From: Daucus carota subsp. sativus
Taxonomy: Eukaryota > Streptophyta > Magnoliopsida > Apiales > Apiaceae
DNA: 64,000 nucleotides
Direction: 5' to 3'
NCBI RefSeq assembly: GCF_001625215.2
Contig: NC_030385.2
Coordinates: 31,707,598-31,771,597 of the forward strand
The notes beneath the pieces are model-generated. The model made no database searches and was not told where the DNA came from. It saw only the letters and a list, made by a program, of their open reading frames with translations. This document shows positions 48,901-62,113 of the stretch, piece after piece; positions within the stretch are counted from its first letter, which is position 1, and the number at the start of each line of letters is the position of its first letter. The translations under genes were made by a program, and so were the position numbers.

Positions 48901-49900
48901 CAGATTTTTATTTTTCAATAACTTGTCGAAGGAGACAGAACAGTCTTTCATAAGTGTAAGCCTGGTTTATGAATATAGTTGTGATGTGTCATCTAAGCAT
49001 TTATTTGTTACAAAATTAATGTGAAGATTCGTTTTTATTGTCTCTTTTAAACGCTTCTTTTTGATGTAGTGAATGGTTTTACCGCAGACATTTTTGATGT
49101 AGTGAATGGTTTTACCGCAGACATCCCATCGTTTTGTGAAGATTGTCTTTTCCAGGCTACATGTCATCGATTTGCTAGGTCTATTAGAGTTTAGTTACAA
49201 CTTACAATTTCACTGTGTTATGAGAATAATCCAACTTGTATATAAATTTCATGCTAGCAGTTTTTTCTTGCTCTAAAGTTAACTTGGATGTTTGTTTGCA
49301 TATCTATTCAGAGTACCAGGTATCTTCTGTGCGTGTCCATGACAGTGGAAGATGAATAATTTCAACATGGTTTTTTATGTTCAAATTTATGCATATGTTT
49401 TCCTCTCAAAAGTTTAAGAGTCGGAAAAGAAAGGAATTTTGGACCATGTGATATGAAAACTCATTGCAGGAGACCGGGGGTTAACATTATTTTGTACCAT
49501 AATAAAATTAAGTTACACGGTTTAATCAAATATTTAAGTTCTGAAATTAAATTATATTGTTTATCAAATATTTAAGTTTAAAAGTAATTATTAATTTGAC
49601 ATGTTATTTGAAATTTATAATTGACATTATTATATTATTTTTCACAAACATATTTTTTTTTGAAAATACAATAATTATTTACTTATTATCTCGGCAATTG
49701 GAAAAACTCACTAAAAAGGACATCAATCTAATCAAACAAGCGGAATGAGCGCCATATTTGAATTACGTTAAAAAAATTTAAATAAGCAAAGGCGCAAAAA
49801 ATCCAAAATTTACCAATTATACGAAACTCGAAAAATTATTTTGAATCATAAACTACCAAAATTATATGCCGAATAAAGTCAGAAAAAACCCGGTTCCCTG
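48901..49900. other. spacer between the SUVH-type and EMF2-type genes
   Basis: Starts with the SUVH 3' UTR. A 33-bp tandem duplication (TTGATGTAGTGAATGG ... ACCGCAGACA) lies at 49059-49125. The second half is AT-rich and leads into the promoter of the EMF2-type gene. Confidence 0.5.
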
Positions 49901-50103
49901 TTATAAATACAGACGGAGACGCACACTCACATAATTCACATTCGATGCAGTAATTAAATTAAAGTCTAAAAAATTGGGTCTGGTTTGTATCTATTCTAAC
50001 AAATTGAGGAGCATTCCAGAAACCAGTCCGATAATAGAGTTGTAATCAGCTGCATCTTCTGCTTCCGTGAAGCTCTAGGTGAACCTAGGGTTTCGATTAC
50101 CAG
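49901..50103 (+). promoter_or_regulatory. TATA box and first leader exon of the EMF2-type gene
   Basis: A TATA box (TTATAAATAC, 49901-49910) lies about 25-30 bases before a leader that runs to 50103 and ends GATTACCAG before a GTAACT donor. The leader is CT-rich near its end and includes a short ATGCAGTAA uORF at 49945 if transcription begins upstream of it. The leader intron then runs to 55646. Confidence 0.65.
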
Positions 50104-50345
50104 GTAACTCTCTCGCTATTTACTTTCATGCAATACATATCGCTGTCCTGATACTATGTTATTTTTCGATTCGTCAGATCTTATTTAGGATTAATGTTAG
50201 GGTTTGGTTTTCGATAATTGTTCGATATAGATTTTGTTTAAATTGTGTTGCGCGGAACAGGAAATATATTAAAGCCTATGTATGTATGTGAATAGGTACT
50301 TTTTGTATAGTTTGGTGTAATATGTGTCAGCTACATTTTAGTTTA

Positions 50346-50568
50346 CTCTCTCTTTGCCATTTAATTTCAACTGCTCGACACGCATTTCAATACTCTTATA
50401 AAATATAGTTCCGTAACTTATTTTTGAGATTTTTTTTTCTGAATAAAATTTAACATCCAAACTTTAATTCAGAAAAAGGAAAATTTTAAAAATAAATTGC
50501 ACAACTACACTTTACAGGAGCATTAAAGTTCGTGCCGTGTCTCCGTCCCCATTGAGGGACGGAGGGAG
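50346..50568. mobile_element. Stowaway MITE in the leader intron
   Basis: 223 bp, palindromic. The left end is CTCTCTCTTTGCC and the right end GGGACGGAGGGAG, with TA on both sides (50344-50345 and 50569-50570). The arms stay aligned deep into the element. It belongs to the same type as 41698-41929. Confidence 0.85.
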
Positions 50569-53099
50569 TAGTTGATTATGGGATGTATAAACTTTTGGCT
50601 TGAGTATCTTTTTGAAGAAATAGAGTGAAATGCAATGAATTAATTAGGAAAATTGGGTGAAAATATGTGTTGATTAGTTGGTATGGTGTCAGGCATAGAA
50701 TTACGATGATTCGGGTTCAAGGTGGCGGTCCTATGTCAATGACTTAAAGTTGATATTAGTGCAGATATTTTTATTTAGGTTACGAATAGCCTAATATGTC
50801 AGTTAAGGGAAAAACGTGTTCACATATTTAGGTTAATGCTGCTTGAGCTTACTTATGTAAGATGATTAAGGGAGCCCGGATACCTACAAAGGCTACACTC
50901 TCCATAGGGTAGGTCAGGAATTTCAGCAGATTTAGGTCATTTATCTTACCAAATTATATAACCTGATGACAGTAATAGTAACTGAGCTGGTTTGTGTATT
51001 AATCTTTGCTTTGTTTAATTGCCCTACATCACATACCTTACTTACCTGCCTCTTCGACTTACTTTCTCTACACATACTATTTTTTGTGGCTTGCCGACTA
51101 TCTGTTTAATAACCCATGTGCGTATGATGAATTATCATTTGCTGTGGGCAATATCAGTGCCTAAGCAAAGCAAAAATGACCCATAAGAAAAGTTTTAAAC
51201 TTTTGATTGTGGAAAAAATTTGAGTTGTTGAAGAAGTCCATTGTATTAAAATTGATATACAGTAAAACCTCGGTTAATTAATAACCCATAATAAATATAT
51301 ATATATATTTGAGCTACATATATTTGGTCTCAATATAATAGTGATAATACATATTTAACCTTGATAAATAATATTTATCAAGTTATTTAAATAACTTGAT
51401 AAAATCTAAATATATTATTATAAATACTAGAAGTCATAACATATTAGTTGTTTGTGGTAACATTTAAAAATAATGTGTAAAACTCTGTAAATAATATTTT
51501 TACTGCTTGAACTCATATTTCGAGGTACTTGTTTGATATTTATGATGACTTTAGTTGATAACGTTTTCAGTTCAGTGACCAACTTGATATATTAAACCCA
51601 CTTCAATGACCAAATAGATATTTAACCCAAATTATATCTCCCTAAATATTCAATATCGATCCCCGCACGGGTTTAGATGTGTAAGCTATAATTCATGATG
51701 ACAATCTACAAAAATATAGTAAGAATAAACCAAGTTGGCAGAACTATTATATACGGCAAGAAATTGCTAAATCTCTTATAAAGTTTTGTTAAATGATTAA
51801 ATGTTTGTAAATTATAGATAGCTTGTGCTGAATATATTTAGGAGCGAACTAGTGAATATGTTAACTGCCCAAAAGATAATTTTAAAACCTGTGACTGTGT
51901 TCTTTGCACTAGGTGCAATATCTTAAGCTAGGCATATCTTTGTGTGGTGATAATTAAATTTATAGAACTCGTGGACAAGCTCTTTTCATGGAGAGGGGAA
52001 TTTTGAAGAGCAGAGAATTTAAATATTAAGATTTATAATTTTGTTTCGGGAAAGAGGTTAATTTTAATTTATTAAGTATGATAATATTATATCAATAGAT
52101 TTTTAGGAATATTGTGGTTTATAGTTTTAGACGAATAAAAGGACGGGTTTCCTTACTAGGATTTTACTTGGTCAAATGAGGGTTTTACAATTGAAGGAGA
52201 TGTAATTTTTTATTATCAAAATCCACTAATTGTATGTCTCACCCTTAATTTTATGTGCTTATTATGTACAAGATTTCTTTATATTAAGCTGTCTGTGTAT
52301 TGTTTTCCTTGCCTGCATCAATACTAGTCCTACATCAATATTACAAGGAACAAATTAACTCAGTCGAAGAAAATTAAACAAGCAATGTGCTAAGCATTTA
52401 CGAGCCATAAAACTTTGAATATATATTTGTTTATTAGTTACTTACTAGACATTTGTATTAAATGTTTACCGGCTTATAATCTAGAATCTATCTTTAAATC
52501 TTAATAAGAATTGATCATTTTATTGGATGTGTTATGTATAAATATGTTGGTAAGTTAAATCTTTGTGAGTTGTAAATTGTAATTTGTTATTTCCATTGAA
52601 TAGGTTAAAAACTGATCAGTGCTAGTGCTTTACAACTTACAACCAATGAATAGGTTAAATAATGATCAGTGTTAGTGTGTTACAACTTACATAATTTGCG
52701 GCTCGTGCCATGCAACTGCTAACTGGTTCACTTGTGTTAAATTGTGGTTGAACCATGTCAGATACAATAGTGATTTGTTTTAAGCAATTCTAGTAACGTA
52801 AAAAATGATGATCCAAAAAGAAGATAATTATGAAATAGGCGATTCGTGGCCAACAACTTTAGACTGGACTTGGGCAATCTCTCTAAAAAAATATAAATAT
52901 GAAAATGCACAAGTCAAAAGTGACCAACTGTTATTTTAACGTCGTCCAGGAGACAACATAGCTTACTATAGTGTTTGCCAGTTGAGTATTAACTTCTAAC
53001 TCTATCACGGTGCTGCAATTTAACTTATTATTGAGTTTGGGTGTATCTATACTAGTGCCCAGATATATCCAGAAAACTAATTTGAATACTGAGTTGTTA

Positions 53100-54760
53100 C
53101 CAGCTGCTGCTTAAGACTTGTTTCGCAGGATCTCTCTCTATATATAATTTTTAATTTTCTTTCCTTTTTTTTTTGTTCGAGGGTCAAATTAGGGTTGTGA
53201 TTGATTGGCGACTGTCTTCTTGTTATTCCATAGAGTTAAGTCTGTGATTTCTTAAATAGAATTTTGTTCTTAGCTTTAATTTGGTGCTTATTGAATCTTC
53301 ACTCTAAATTTTTTGTGCTACTTGAACTTTCTCCCTCTTTCTCTCAATGTATAGATTTACATATATGTATTTGGATACAATATTGTTTGGTATATGGTAC
53401 CTATGTTACACGGACTTGGCTAAAAGTGTCCCACATGGATATGTGTTAGAGTGTCGGACTCGGCAATATATTGAAAATTTTACATGTTTTTGGCCTATAA
53501 TAAGTGTCGGAGTGTCCATAGGACTCCATACCCATTTGGGCATGTCCGAGGGTCGAGTGTCTGCCACGGATACTCGAGGCAAAATGAAGAGTCGGGTTAA
53601 CATAGATGATAGCACATCTGTACGTACATGTACTTGGATAAAATATTTTTTGGTATATGACAGCGCATCTGTTTTAACTTAAACTAGTTCACTTGTCATT
53701 AAAATAATTAGTCTATAATGGACTGCAGTCCCTTACTTGTCATGTTCAGTTTACAAGAATGATACAAGTAAGGTGTCAAGTGTGCAAATCCATACAGACC
53801 TTTTTATTGCATATTAACGTTTTAACCTTCTTTTCTCTTAATTACTGTCAACCTTCATTATTTCAAAATTTATACCAAATTCCTTGGTTTTGTTTTTATT
53901 TGCTTTCTTATTTATGCTTAATGTACACTCATTCTATCACCATATTATATATCAAGAGATTCTTTTTTTTTTTTTTCTGAGAAATAATGATTTCTCAAAT
54001 TGGTAAATAATCGAATAATATTTTTAGTAAGTATTTATCACACTAAGTTTTGGTACTAGTAGAATTATGATTGTGTCGCCATTAGATTTTGGTAACTATT
54101 TATTAGTATCAAGACTGTGTTAAATAATTAATATTTAATAAGCAGGAAAAATTTAGATGTAGAAATGTTTTATAAGGAGCTACCCATATAATATAATGAT
54201 TGAAAACATAATTGGATAAAGTTGTGTTATGGAGTGAAAGGGCCTACTAGTCTATATTAATGCCTTACCAACTTGCTCAAAGCTTGGGGCTGAGGCCCAA
54301 TACTATGAAAATAACAAGGCCCAACACGGTCGAACTTCAGTTCTAAAATATTATAGAAGTTAATAGTTTGGGCGTGTATATGTGAGCTTGGGTTTGAGAA
54401 TTGAGTTGTCACCAGTGTCAACTTTATACCTCTCTTGCTGTTGCAGGATCTCTAAGTTTTTTGGGGTTTTAGGTCAAACTAGAATTTTGATCACCAGGTA
54501 ATTTTTCTTTCTCTATTTAGATGCACTTTATGTTTGATGTAATACGATCTAAACATTTCTCTATCAAAGCGTGATTTGTGGATCTTCCAGATCTAATTTG
54601 GGGGAAGAACATAGGGGTCTGCATAGGTGAATCTTCTGTTGTGATTTTGTATAAAAGTTCGTTTTTAGCTTTGATTTGGTGTTGATCGCATTTTACTCCC
54701 AACTCGATTCGCTGCTTGAGTCCTCTCTCAGTTATATACCTGCCCAACAGTCCATCTGGA
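53100..54760. repeat. duplicated leader-like segments and a MITE inside the leader intron
   Basis: Segments near 53100-53310 and 54400-54700 resemble each other: a CAGGATCTCT start, GGTCAAA.TAG, then TTTTGTT or TTCGTT followed by TTAGCTTT.ATTTGGTG. The second also contains GATCACCAG before GTAATT, like the end of the first leader exon (GATTACCAG, GTAACT). They may be duplicated alternative leader exons. Between them, at about 53398-53606, is a short element with ends TACCTATGTTACACGGAC and GTCGGGTTAACATAGATG. Confidence 0.45.
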
Positions 54761-55680
54761 CGCTTTGAAACTCTCTCATCCTTTAAATTATGGTCAACCT
54801 TCTTAGGAATCTTTTAATGTTTTCCGGCTAATTCCATACGAATCCTTTACAATTTTTTTTATCATGGGTTTCTGTATATACCTTCTATTGTATCTATGTT
54901 TTCTATGTCAAGGGCTTTTGTTTCTTTTTAGAACTTTTATTGTCTCAGATTGATTAATGAGCTATTGAATTGTTTCAAGTATTTATTACACTACGAATTT
55001 AAAGTTAAAACTCAAGACTTGAAATTTCAATTTGTTACTAAAGAATTATACTTCCCAGTTCTTGCAAAATATCCATTATTCACTTCTGTGTGCTAGACTT
55101 GCCTGTTGATCTTTGCTAATCTATAACAACTATCATTTAACTATTTAAGTATGGTACACATTGCTTGCATTTTAGGTGCATATGATTTTAAGTTTGTGCA
55201 ATTTAATTTTTGTGCTCGAAGAGAATATTTGTCTTCTTTTTTACATATATTATTAGATATGAATGTAATATTACTATAGAGGTAACATGTAATGTAAAAT
55301 ATATCTCACTACAAGTCAAGATGAACTTTACATAGATTGGGGGTTGGTTATGTCAAAATGAATGTATTATAATGTATAAACTATCTATCAGCTCTCATCT
55401 ATATGGTTGATGTAACCCGGGTAAGAAGGTTAGATTAGCTGCACATCGGTCATGAGCTTTACAATATGTAAGCTTCACTAATTGTGGTGACTGGTGTTGA
55501 TAAAATTATTTTTCATATATGTAATGTATAATTGTATATCAGTATATATCTACTTTGTGGGTGAGCTTTTCTTGCTATGTGTGTACCACCTCCTCGAGAG
55601 GAAAGAGAAAAGTAGGAGCATTAATAATCTAGTTATTGTCTTGCAGGTCCAGTGGGTTAAATCTTTTATTCTTGCAGAGG

Positions 55681-55715
55681 ATGCCATCTTAATGGAGTTA
55701 CATATGTACCTGTGA
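55681..55715 (+). promoter_or_regulatory. two overlapping uORFs before the EMF2-type start codon
   Basis: In the second leader exon (from 55647) ATGCCATCTTAA (55681-55692) encodes three residues. Its stop overlaps the ATG of a second uORF (55692-55715, MELHMYL). The main ATG at 55721 is five bases downstream of the second stop. Confidence 0.65.
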
Positions 55716-55720
55716 GAAGA

Positions 55721-58700
55721 ATGCCAGGCAGACCTTTGGATCCTTATATGTATGTCCCCTTTTATTTCAGGCAACCTACTCCTACCTTTTCTTACTCGTG
55801 TACAATTCAGTATTTCTGTTATGGTGTGAAAGCATCCATCGTTCCCCAAAAGCAGTCACTTGGATGAATCTCTTTGTGTTTGTTTATCAATGAAACGACA
55901 CAGGTGTGTCTAGGTTTGTTTCAGTTAGATCAAAATGATTGTGTTAAAGTTTTCTTTATTGGAATCTGGACAGAACATCAGTATAACAGTGAGCGGTAAT
56001 TGACTTCGCAGTTCTGTCAACTATATGTGAAGATGCAATTTAACTTTTGTATTTTAAGTGTAGCAACTATAATACAGACATATATGTTCAACATAACATA
56101 TTGTTTTGTAGCAGAATTAACGAGGTTGCACAATTGTCTTTGATATTTCCTGGTTCATCTATATTCTCTAGAATTGTGACTGTTCCAATTTAACGCAGCA
56201 TAAATAAAATATATAATCCATTATTACATTTGGCATGCTAATTATGCCATGGGATCCACCAGCCTCCATCACTCTGGTTTTTATTATTAAACACATATAG
56301 CACATGTACATGTCAGACCGAGTTAACAAGAAGTGTTAGATTCTTTTGGTGATTTCTTTGACTTCCACACATTTATGTTTTACTGCGATGGAGCTGAGTA
56401 TGAGCTGCATACTTTTTCAGCAATTCAAGAGTTGAAGATCAAATGTGTCGCCAAGATTCTCAACCGCATTTGTCTCCAGAAGAAGCAGCTGCAGCAGAAG
56501 CAAGCCTCTCACTTTACTGCAAACCTGTAGAATTGTACAACATTCTTCAGCGCCGTGCTATCGATAAGGTCTTCATTTCCATTTCTTTTTTCTTTTTATT
56601 CTGATGTAATGGCATTTAGTGTACAATGAATTGTCCTGGGGCTTAAAGTTTCTTTTATATCTGTCCTTTGATGGCTATGTGAATTTAGTTATTGTATTAA
56701 ATGCTGAGGATGTTTATATAATAAGACCAAATCCTTGCTTCACTTTTAGTACCTATGTGGGTGGACGCTTGGACATGAGTATGAATGTTCGAACACTTCA
56801 GTTTGGACTAAAAACATGCAATTTTAGAAACATGCATGATTTTCTAAAATATTGATGACTCTGACGGACACAATCGATTTTGGACATGTCACACATGTAG
56901 CCGGGTCTGGGTAATATTAGTGGCTTAGTGCACACCCTCATACATAAAGTTCACAGTTTGGGGATGGCTTAGAAATACACCATTCATGATTCAAGTCGGA
57001 AAAAAATTTGTTGACAAGTGTTAATTTTTTATATATTTTTAACTTTTAGTACATTTTTATGCAGCCAAGATTTCTCCAACGATGCTTGCGGTACAAAATG
57101 CAAGCAAAAAACCGGAGGTAACAGGGTGTACTTTTGTAGTAATATTTTATTTAAACAGATCAGTAACTTCGTTAGTTCAGTGGGATATTCCCTTATAGTG
57201 ATTTCAGGTGCTCGAGTGCCTTTCTGAATTTGATATTCGGTGGTTTTGTTCTGTTTTTGTAGGTTAAAAATGGCAATATCCCTAACAGGAAGTACAGTCC
57301 TTGGGTCGCAACCTCAGAGTTTATTCCCAGTCTATGTATTGTTGGCAAAACCACTTTTTGATATCCAGGATACACAGGTACTAATGTGCTTAATGATTGC
57401 TTGACCCATAGTAGTTCCTATAATTTTATTGACTCTGTTTTCTGCTTAATGTCAGTCCAAAACACAGAGTTCTGATGTATATCACTACAGTCGGATGGGT
57501 GTATTGAGCAATTACATGGGAAGTGAGAACTTGAATCAGTCTCATGTATATTTTATTCTTCCTGAAATGGAAAAGCTCTCTGCTATCATTGATGATAATG
57601 CATTTTTTGTGCTGTTGATCAGCTGTGGTATGTAGTACTCCATAGTATTCAATGACATTTTAAATTGTAATGCTCGCTGATGATTTGTTTATATGTCTTT
57701 ATTTCTTTTTTAAGCAGGAAATGTTATCTCTGACAATGATTCTACCATGAACAACATAGATATGCCATCTTTTCCATGTAAGATGCATCATTTCGGAGCT
57801 TAAGTTTTGAATTTTTTTTGTTCAAGATTCTATATAGAACTTTTGATTATTTTTTTTAAAGCACCAACTCACAAGAATTAGTGCAATCAAAGATTATGAC
57901 AGACCTAGGGGTGGTTAGTATTGGAAGTATATAAGAATTGCTGGTGATGTGAATCTGAAGTCGAAGTGCTAAGACTTTTCATAGATATTAGATGGTTGTT
58001 GTTTCTGCTCTTTTGGGGGAAGTACAGGATTTTAAAGTTAAAGAGTTTACTCCATTGCCGATTGTTCCTGAAAGAAGAGTATACCCAGATGTTCTCCATC
58101 TGCTTTAATTGATACATTGAGTGCCTATTTTGGATCTCACTCCTTTTGGGGGTCCTTTTGGTTTAAATAGACACCTAGCGTACATACAGTCAGCCCAGTT
58201 GGATCTTTCACAGTTTGTTAGGAAATAATTAAATGACTACGACAAAGCACTTAAAGATGTATGTCTATGTTGATAATATGGGAACCTAGAATCTCATTAT
58301 TATTGTTTTTCAGACACCAGGATATGGTTGTAGTAAATGCAGATTTAATATATTATTTTCTCATCTTCATTCTTATCTTCCTGTCCTGAAGTTCTTTTCC
58401 CTGTCCGATATCTAATGTATGAGCACATATACATGCTTTCTCTAGTTGTTTATATTGTTTTATATGCCGTGTAGCAGGTACTGGAGGCAATGCCCTGGTT
58501 GGTGAAATTCCTTTACTTCGACTGTTCAATTCATGGAAAGAATCTCTTAGATCAAACGGAAGGGAAAGAGCTGTTATGTTGACGACTGTTGACCTGAACC
58601 CTCGTGCTCTGAAGGTATTCTTATCACTTCTTAATACAGAATTACCCTGCCCTTTGAAATGATTTAATGTTATTGGCTTGGAACTGAAAGATGTTGTGTG

Positions 58701-61700
58701 TGGTACTTTTCTGCCATATAATTTCTAATTTTTCTTTCGATAATTGATCTCACACAAGGCGTTTTTCTCCTATGGAGGCTTAAACCCTTCCTCCCCTTTT
58801 CCACTCTACCCCCCCCCCCCCCCCCCCTCTTCCCTCCCTATCTCCTCTCCCTCTCTCTCACACACACACACATGTATGTTGTTATCAGTGACCAGATTAA
58901 ATACACTATATGTACATAGAAGGATGAGTAAGCGAAGGAGCTATGTTAACGACAAAACTGGATTGGGATTTGAGACTTTTGAGCAACAATTAATAATTGA
59001 TTACTCGAAGTAGAAAAGGTGAATAAGGATAAGTGACATGAAGTTGTGTTCGTGAGGCTCGTTAGTTATAAATACTACAGTCGTAAAGATTTTGATACGG
59101 TGATCAAGTTTTGGTGTCTGCATTTGAGGACTTTGACTATAACAAGATGACTGGAGGAAAGTGGGTTGTAACTTTTTCACTAGAAAGCAGGTCATGCGTA
59201 CTGCATGTTTTCTACTTGTTTTTGTAGCTGTTCCTTTTCCGTATCTATTCATTGTAGGGTCATGATTACATATATGTCCTTGTTCTCTTTATGGTATTAT
59301 GCTATTCATGATGTCAAGCTTTTCTAGAGTGAAATGTTATGAGAGATGCCATAGTTCAGTTGTAAAGCTAAGTGACATAATATGATATTAGGGTTAAGTA
59401 TGAGGATATAAGGTGCAATTAGCTCTGTATTAAGCAATGATGTTATAGTCAAAATTTATTATTTTCATTGTGCATATTCCCAAGCTCCATATGGGAAAGA
59501 ATCGTTGTTGATTTATTTTGTGCTAAGGATCCATATTAGATTATTATTTGCTTTTGTTGCCATGACATTAGGAAACTTGTGAAAATGCTGTAATTAGAAT
59601 ATATAGAAAAAACTCTTACATTGCGGTTCTAAAATGTTCCTAACCTACTGTTGTCAATGCGAAAAAATCGTAAAAACCCCTCTGCCTTATATTGCTAGGT
59701 ATTTACCTTTTTTTTATCATTCAATTTATACCATTTTAGTTACTGAAAGTTAATCCTCGTTATGTGCTATTTGCAGCTAGTGACATTGGAAGGCAAAAAA
59801 TGTATATCTATTCAGGATCCATCTGACTCTGGGGTTGTGGTATGTTTGCTTGCCATTATAATTGGGCATTTATTTAATATCTCTGTTCACTAATTAAAAT
59901 TGTTATTCTTATGAACTTTGCATCCTTAAATTTGACCTACTGAAGAGTGTGCCCCTGCAAGTCCCTGTCAGTGGTTGCGCAGAGGAGATCTGGACAAAAG
60001 ACAGAAATCCGTACAATTCATCGAACTATGGCCATTCAGAGTCTCATCTTGCCCGGTAACATTTTTGTTTATATTAATTTATCATCTTTTTGATTGATGT
60101 GATGTTCTGCCGGTTTTTACCATTTTCTTATTCGTTTGCTTTTGAACATGGTCTAGGAATATATGTATACGAGTCAGTTAATCTGTGTTATCTCTTTCTT
60201 TCTTTTCTAGGTTAAGAAATGGAAACGTGATATTCAATTACAAGTATCACTTCAACAAACTGCAGAGAACTGAAGGTAATTTATTTAACATCTGTCTCCT
60301 CATGTTTCCTAATCCTATTGATACACCACTGGTGGAGAAAATCTTCAACAGGAAGTGTTATGCATAGAACATATAAAAATTATATGAGAGTTGTACTGCA
60401 ACAAATTGAAATAATTTAATATGTGCGTGTTTGTAGTTCTTGTTTAAACTCTTCTCTTTGATGATGTATCACTCTAGAAGGCAAGGTGATTTGATTCTCC
60501 CATCTAAATAATACCGGTTCTTTTATATATGGAATTTGGTTAAAGTTTATTATGGGAGAATAGAATTAGAGTTATTAGTTTGTATACTCACTGTGTTTGT
60601 ATATATATGTATATCTAACTTATGGGGGTTTTCTTAGCCTGGACTATCAATGTTTTAACTTGTATATCACATAATAATATTAGGAAAAAAGCAGTAATAT
60701 AGTACATTTTAAAGTGGGATGGTTTAGGTGATGGTACTTTTACTTTGGATACTTTCTAACACAAAAATGTAAATAAAAACATGTTGTTTATAAACCATTT
60801 TGGTTTAAAGAAATCATAATTTAAGATGGTGATATAGTGTAGAATGAAGTACTAAGTTAAACACTCACTATTATATAATTACACATTGACTAGCCATTAT
60901 TAGGAGAATATGGTTAAATGATGCTAATTGAAACTTAACTTCATAATAAACTCCCTCTGGTTATAAGGCTTGACTACTAAAATGATGCCTAGACTTGGTT
61001 AGAGTCATATCCTCGTATAGCATGCTGCTTCATTATAGTTCCTCTCCCATATTCATGTCATATGTTTGTTAAACCTGAATTGAATTAACTACTCCTGGGC
61101 AGCTCATCTTCACCTACAACAGAGGAGTTAGGTGGTTTATAAACTTTTTAACTGATGCTTACAAGAATTACTTCAATCTTTTCAACACACACACGCACAC
61201 ACAGACATACACATGTTTTAAGTGGTATGGAGCATGTTTTTTTTTTCTCTGAAAACTTCTGGCAGTTGTTAATATGCTGTGTAATCACATAGACTCAAGA
61301 TGTGCTTATAAATATCAATTTTGTAGTGACTGAAGACTTCACCTGTGCCTTCTGCTTAGTGAAAGGTGCAAGCTATGAGGTAGACCTGAATTACCTGTGC
61401 GAATATTTAATTAGTTTTTTTTTTTTTGGAATAATTCTTATATACTTGCTTCATTTTCTTTTAGGGTCTGAAACATCACTTGCTCGCATCCCATGATCTA
61501 TTCAACTATGAATTTTTGGTTGGTAACCTCATCAGTGACTTTTGATTAGTTGTTTGTTTAGTGAATACACTTCAATTCTATTCACTTTTTGACAGGTAAC
61601 AGAGGAATGTCAAGCCGTTGATGTTACTGTAGATACTGATTCTTTATGCAATTCTGAGGTTAGTTTTTTGAATGTTTGTATAATGTTTTGCCACTGATAT

Positions 61701-62065
61701 TTGATGGGTCCAGGATTCTTATTCATGTAAAGCTATTTATTAGCACACCTTTAGTTGTATATTAAGGCATATACACCATTTTGTACTGAGACCACGGCAA
61801 AAATATCTTGTTAATCGGACAGTAGCAGACTGGCAAACATTGTAGTTTGTTATTTACCAAAACAACAATGTCACAATGAGATCCCATGAGAAACATATCT
61901 GCTACATCTATCTAGAAACATGCTCTCTCTTTACTCAATAACTCTATCACCTACTTGTTTTGGGTTAATGGGGTTTAGTTCATTATGCTAGTGATACTTT
62001 TTCTTGATTTTCCAACCAGATGAAAAGCAGTGTTGATCCTAAGCGAGAAACATTCATATTGTGGT

Positions 62066-62113
<48 letters not shown>

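Noticed and set aside
56333-56855. ORFs of 65-78 residues near 56333 and 56619
   Set aside because: The first is a frame-shifted reading of EMF2 exon 2, the second lies in the following intron.
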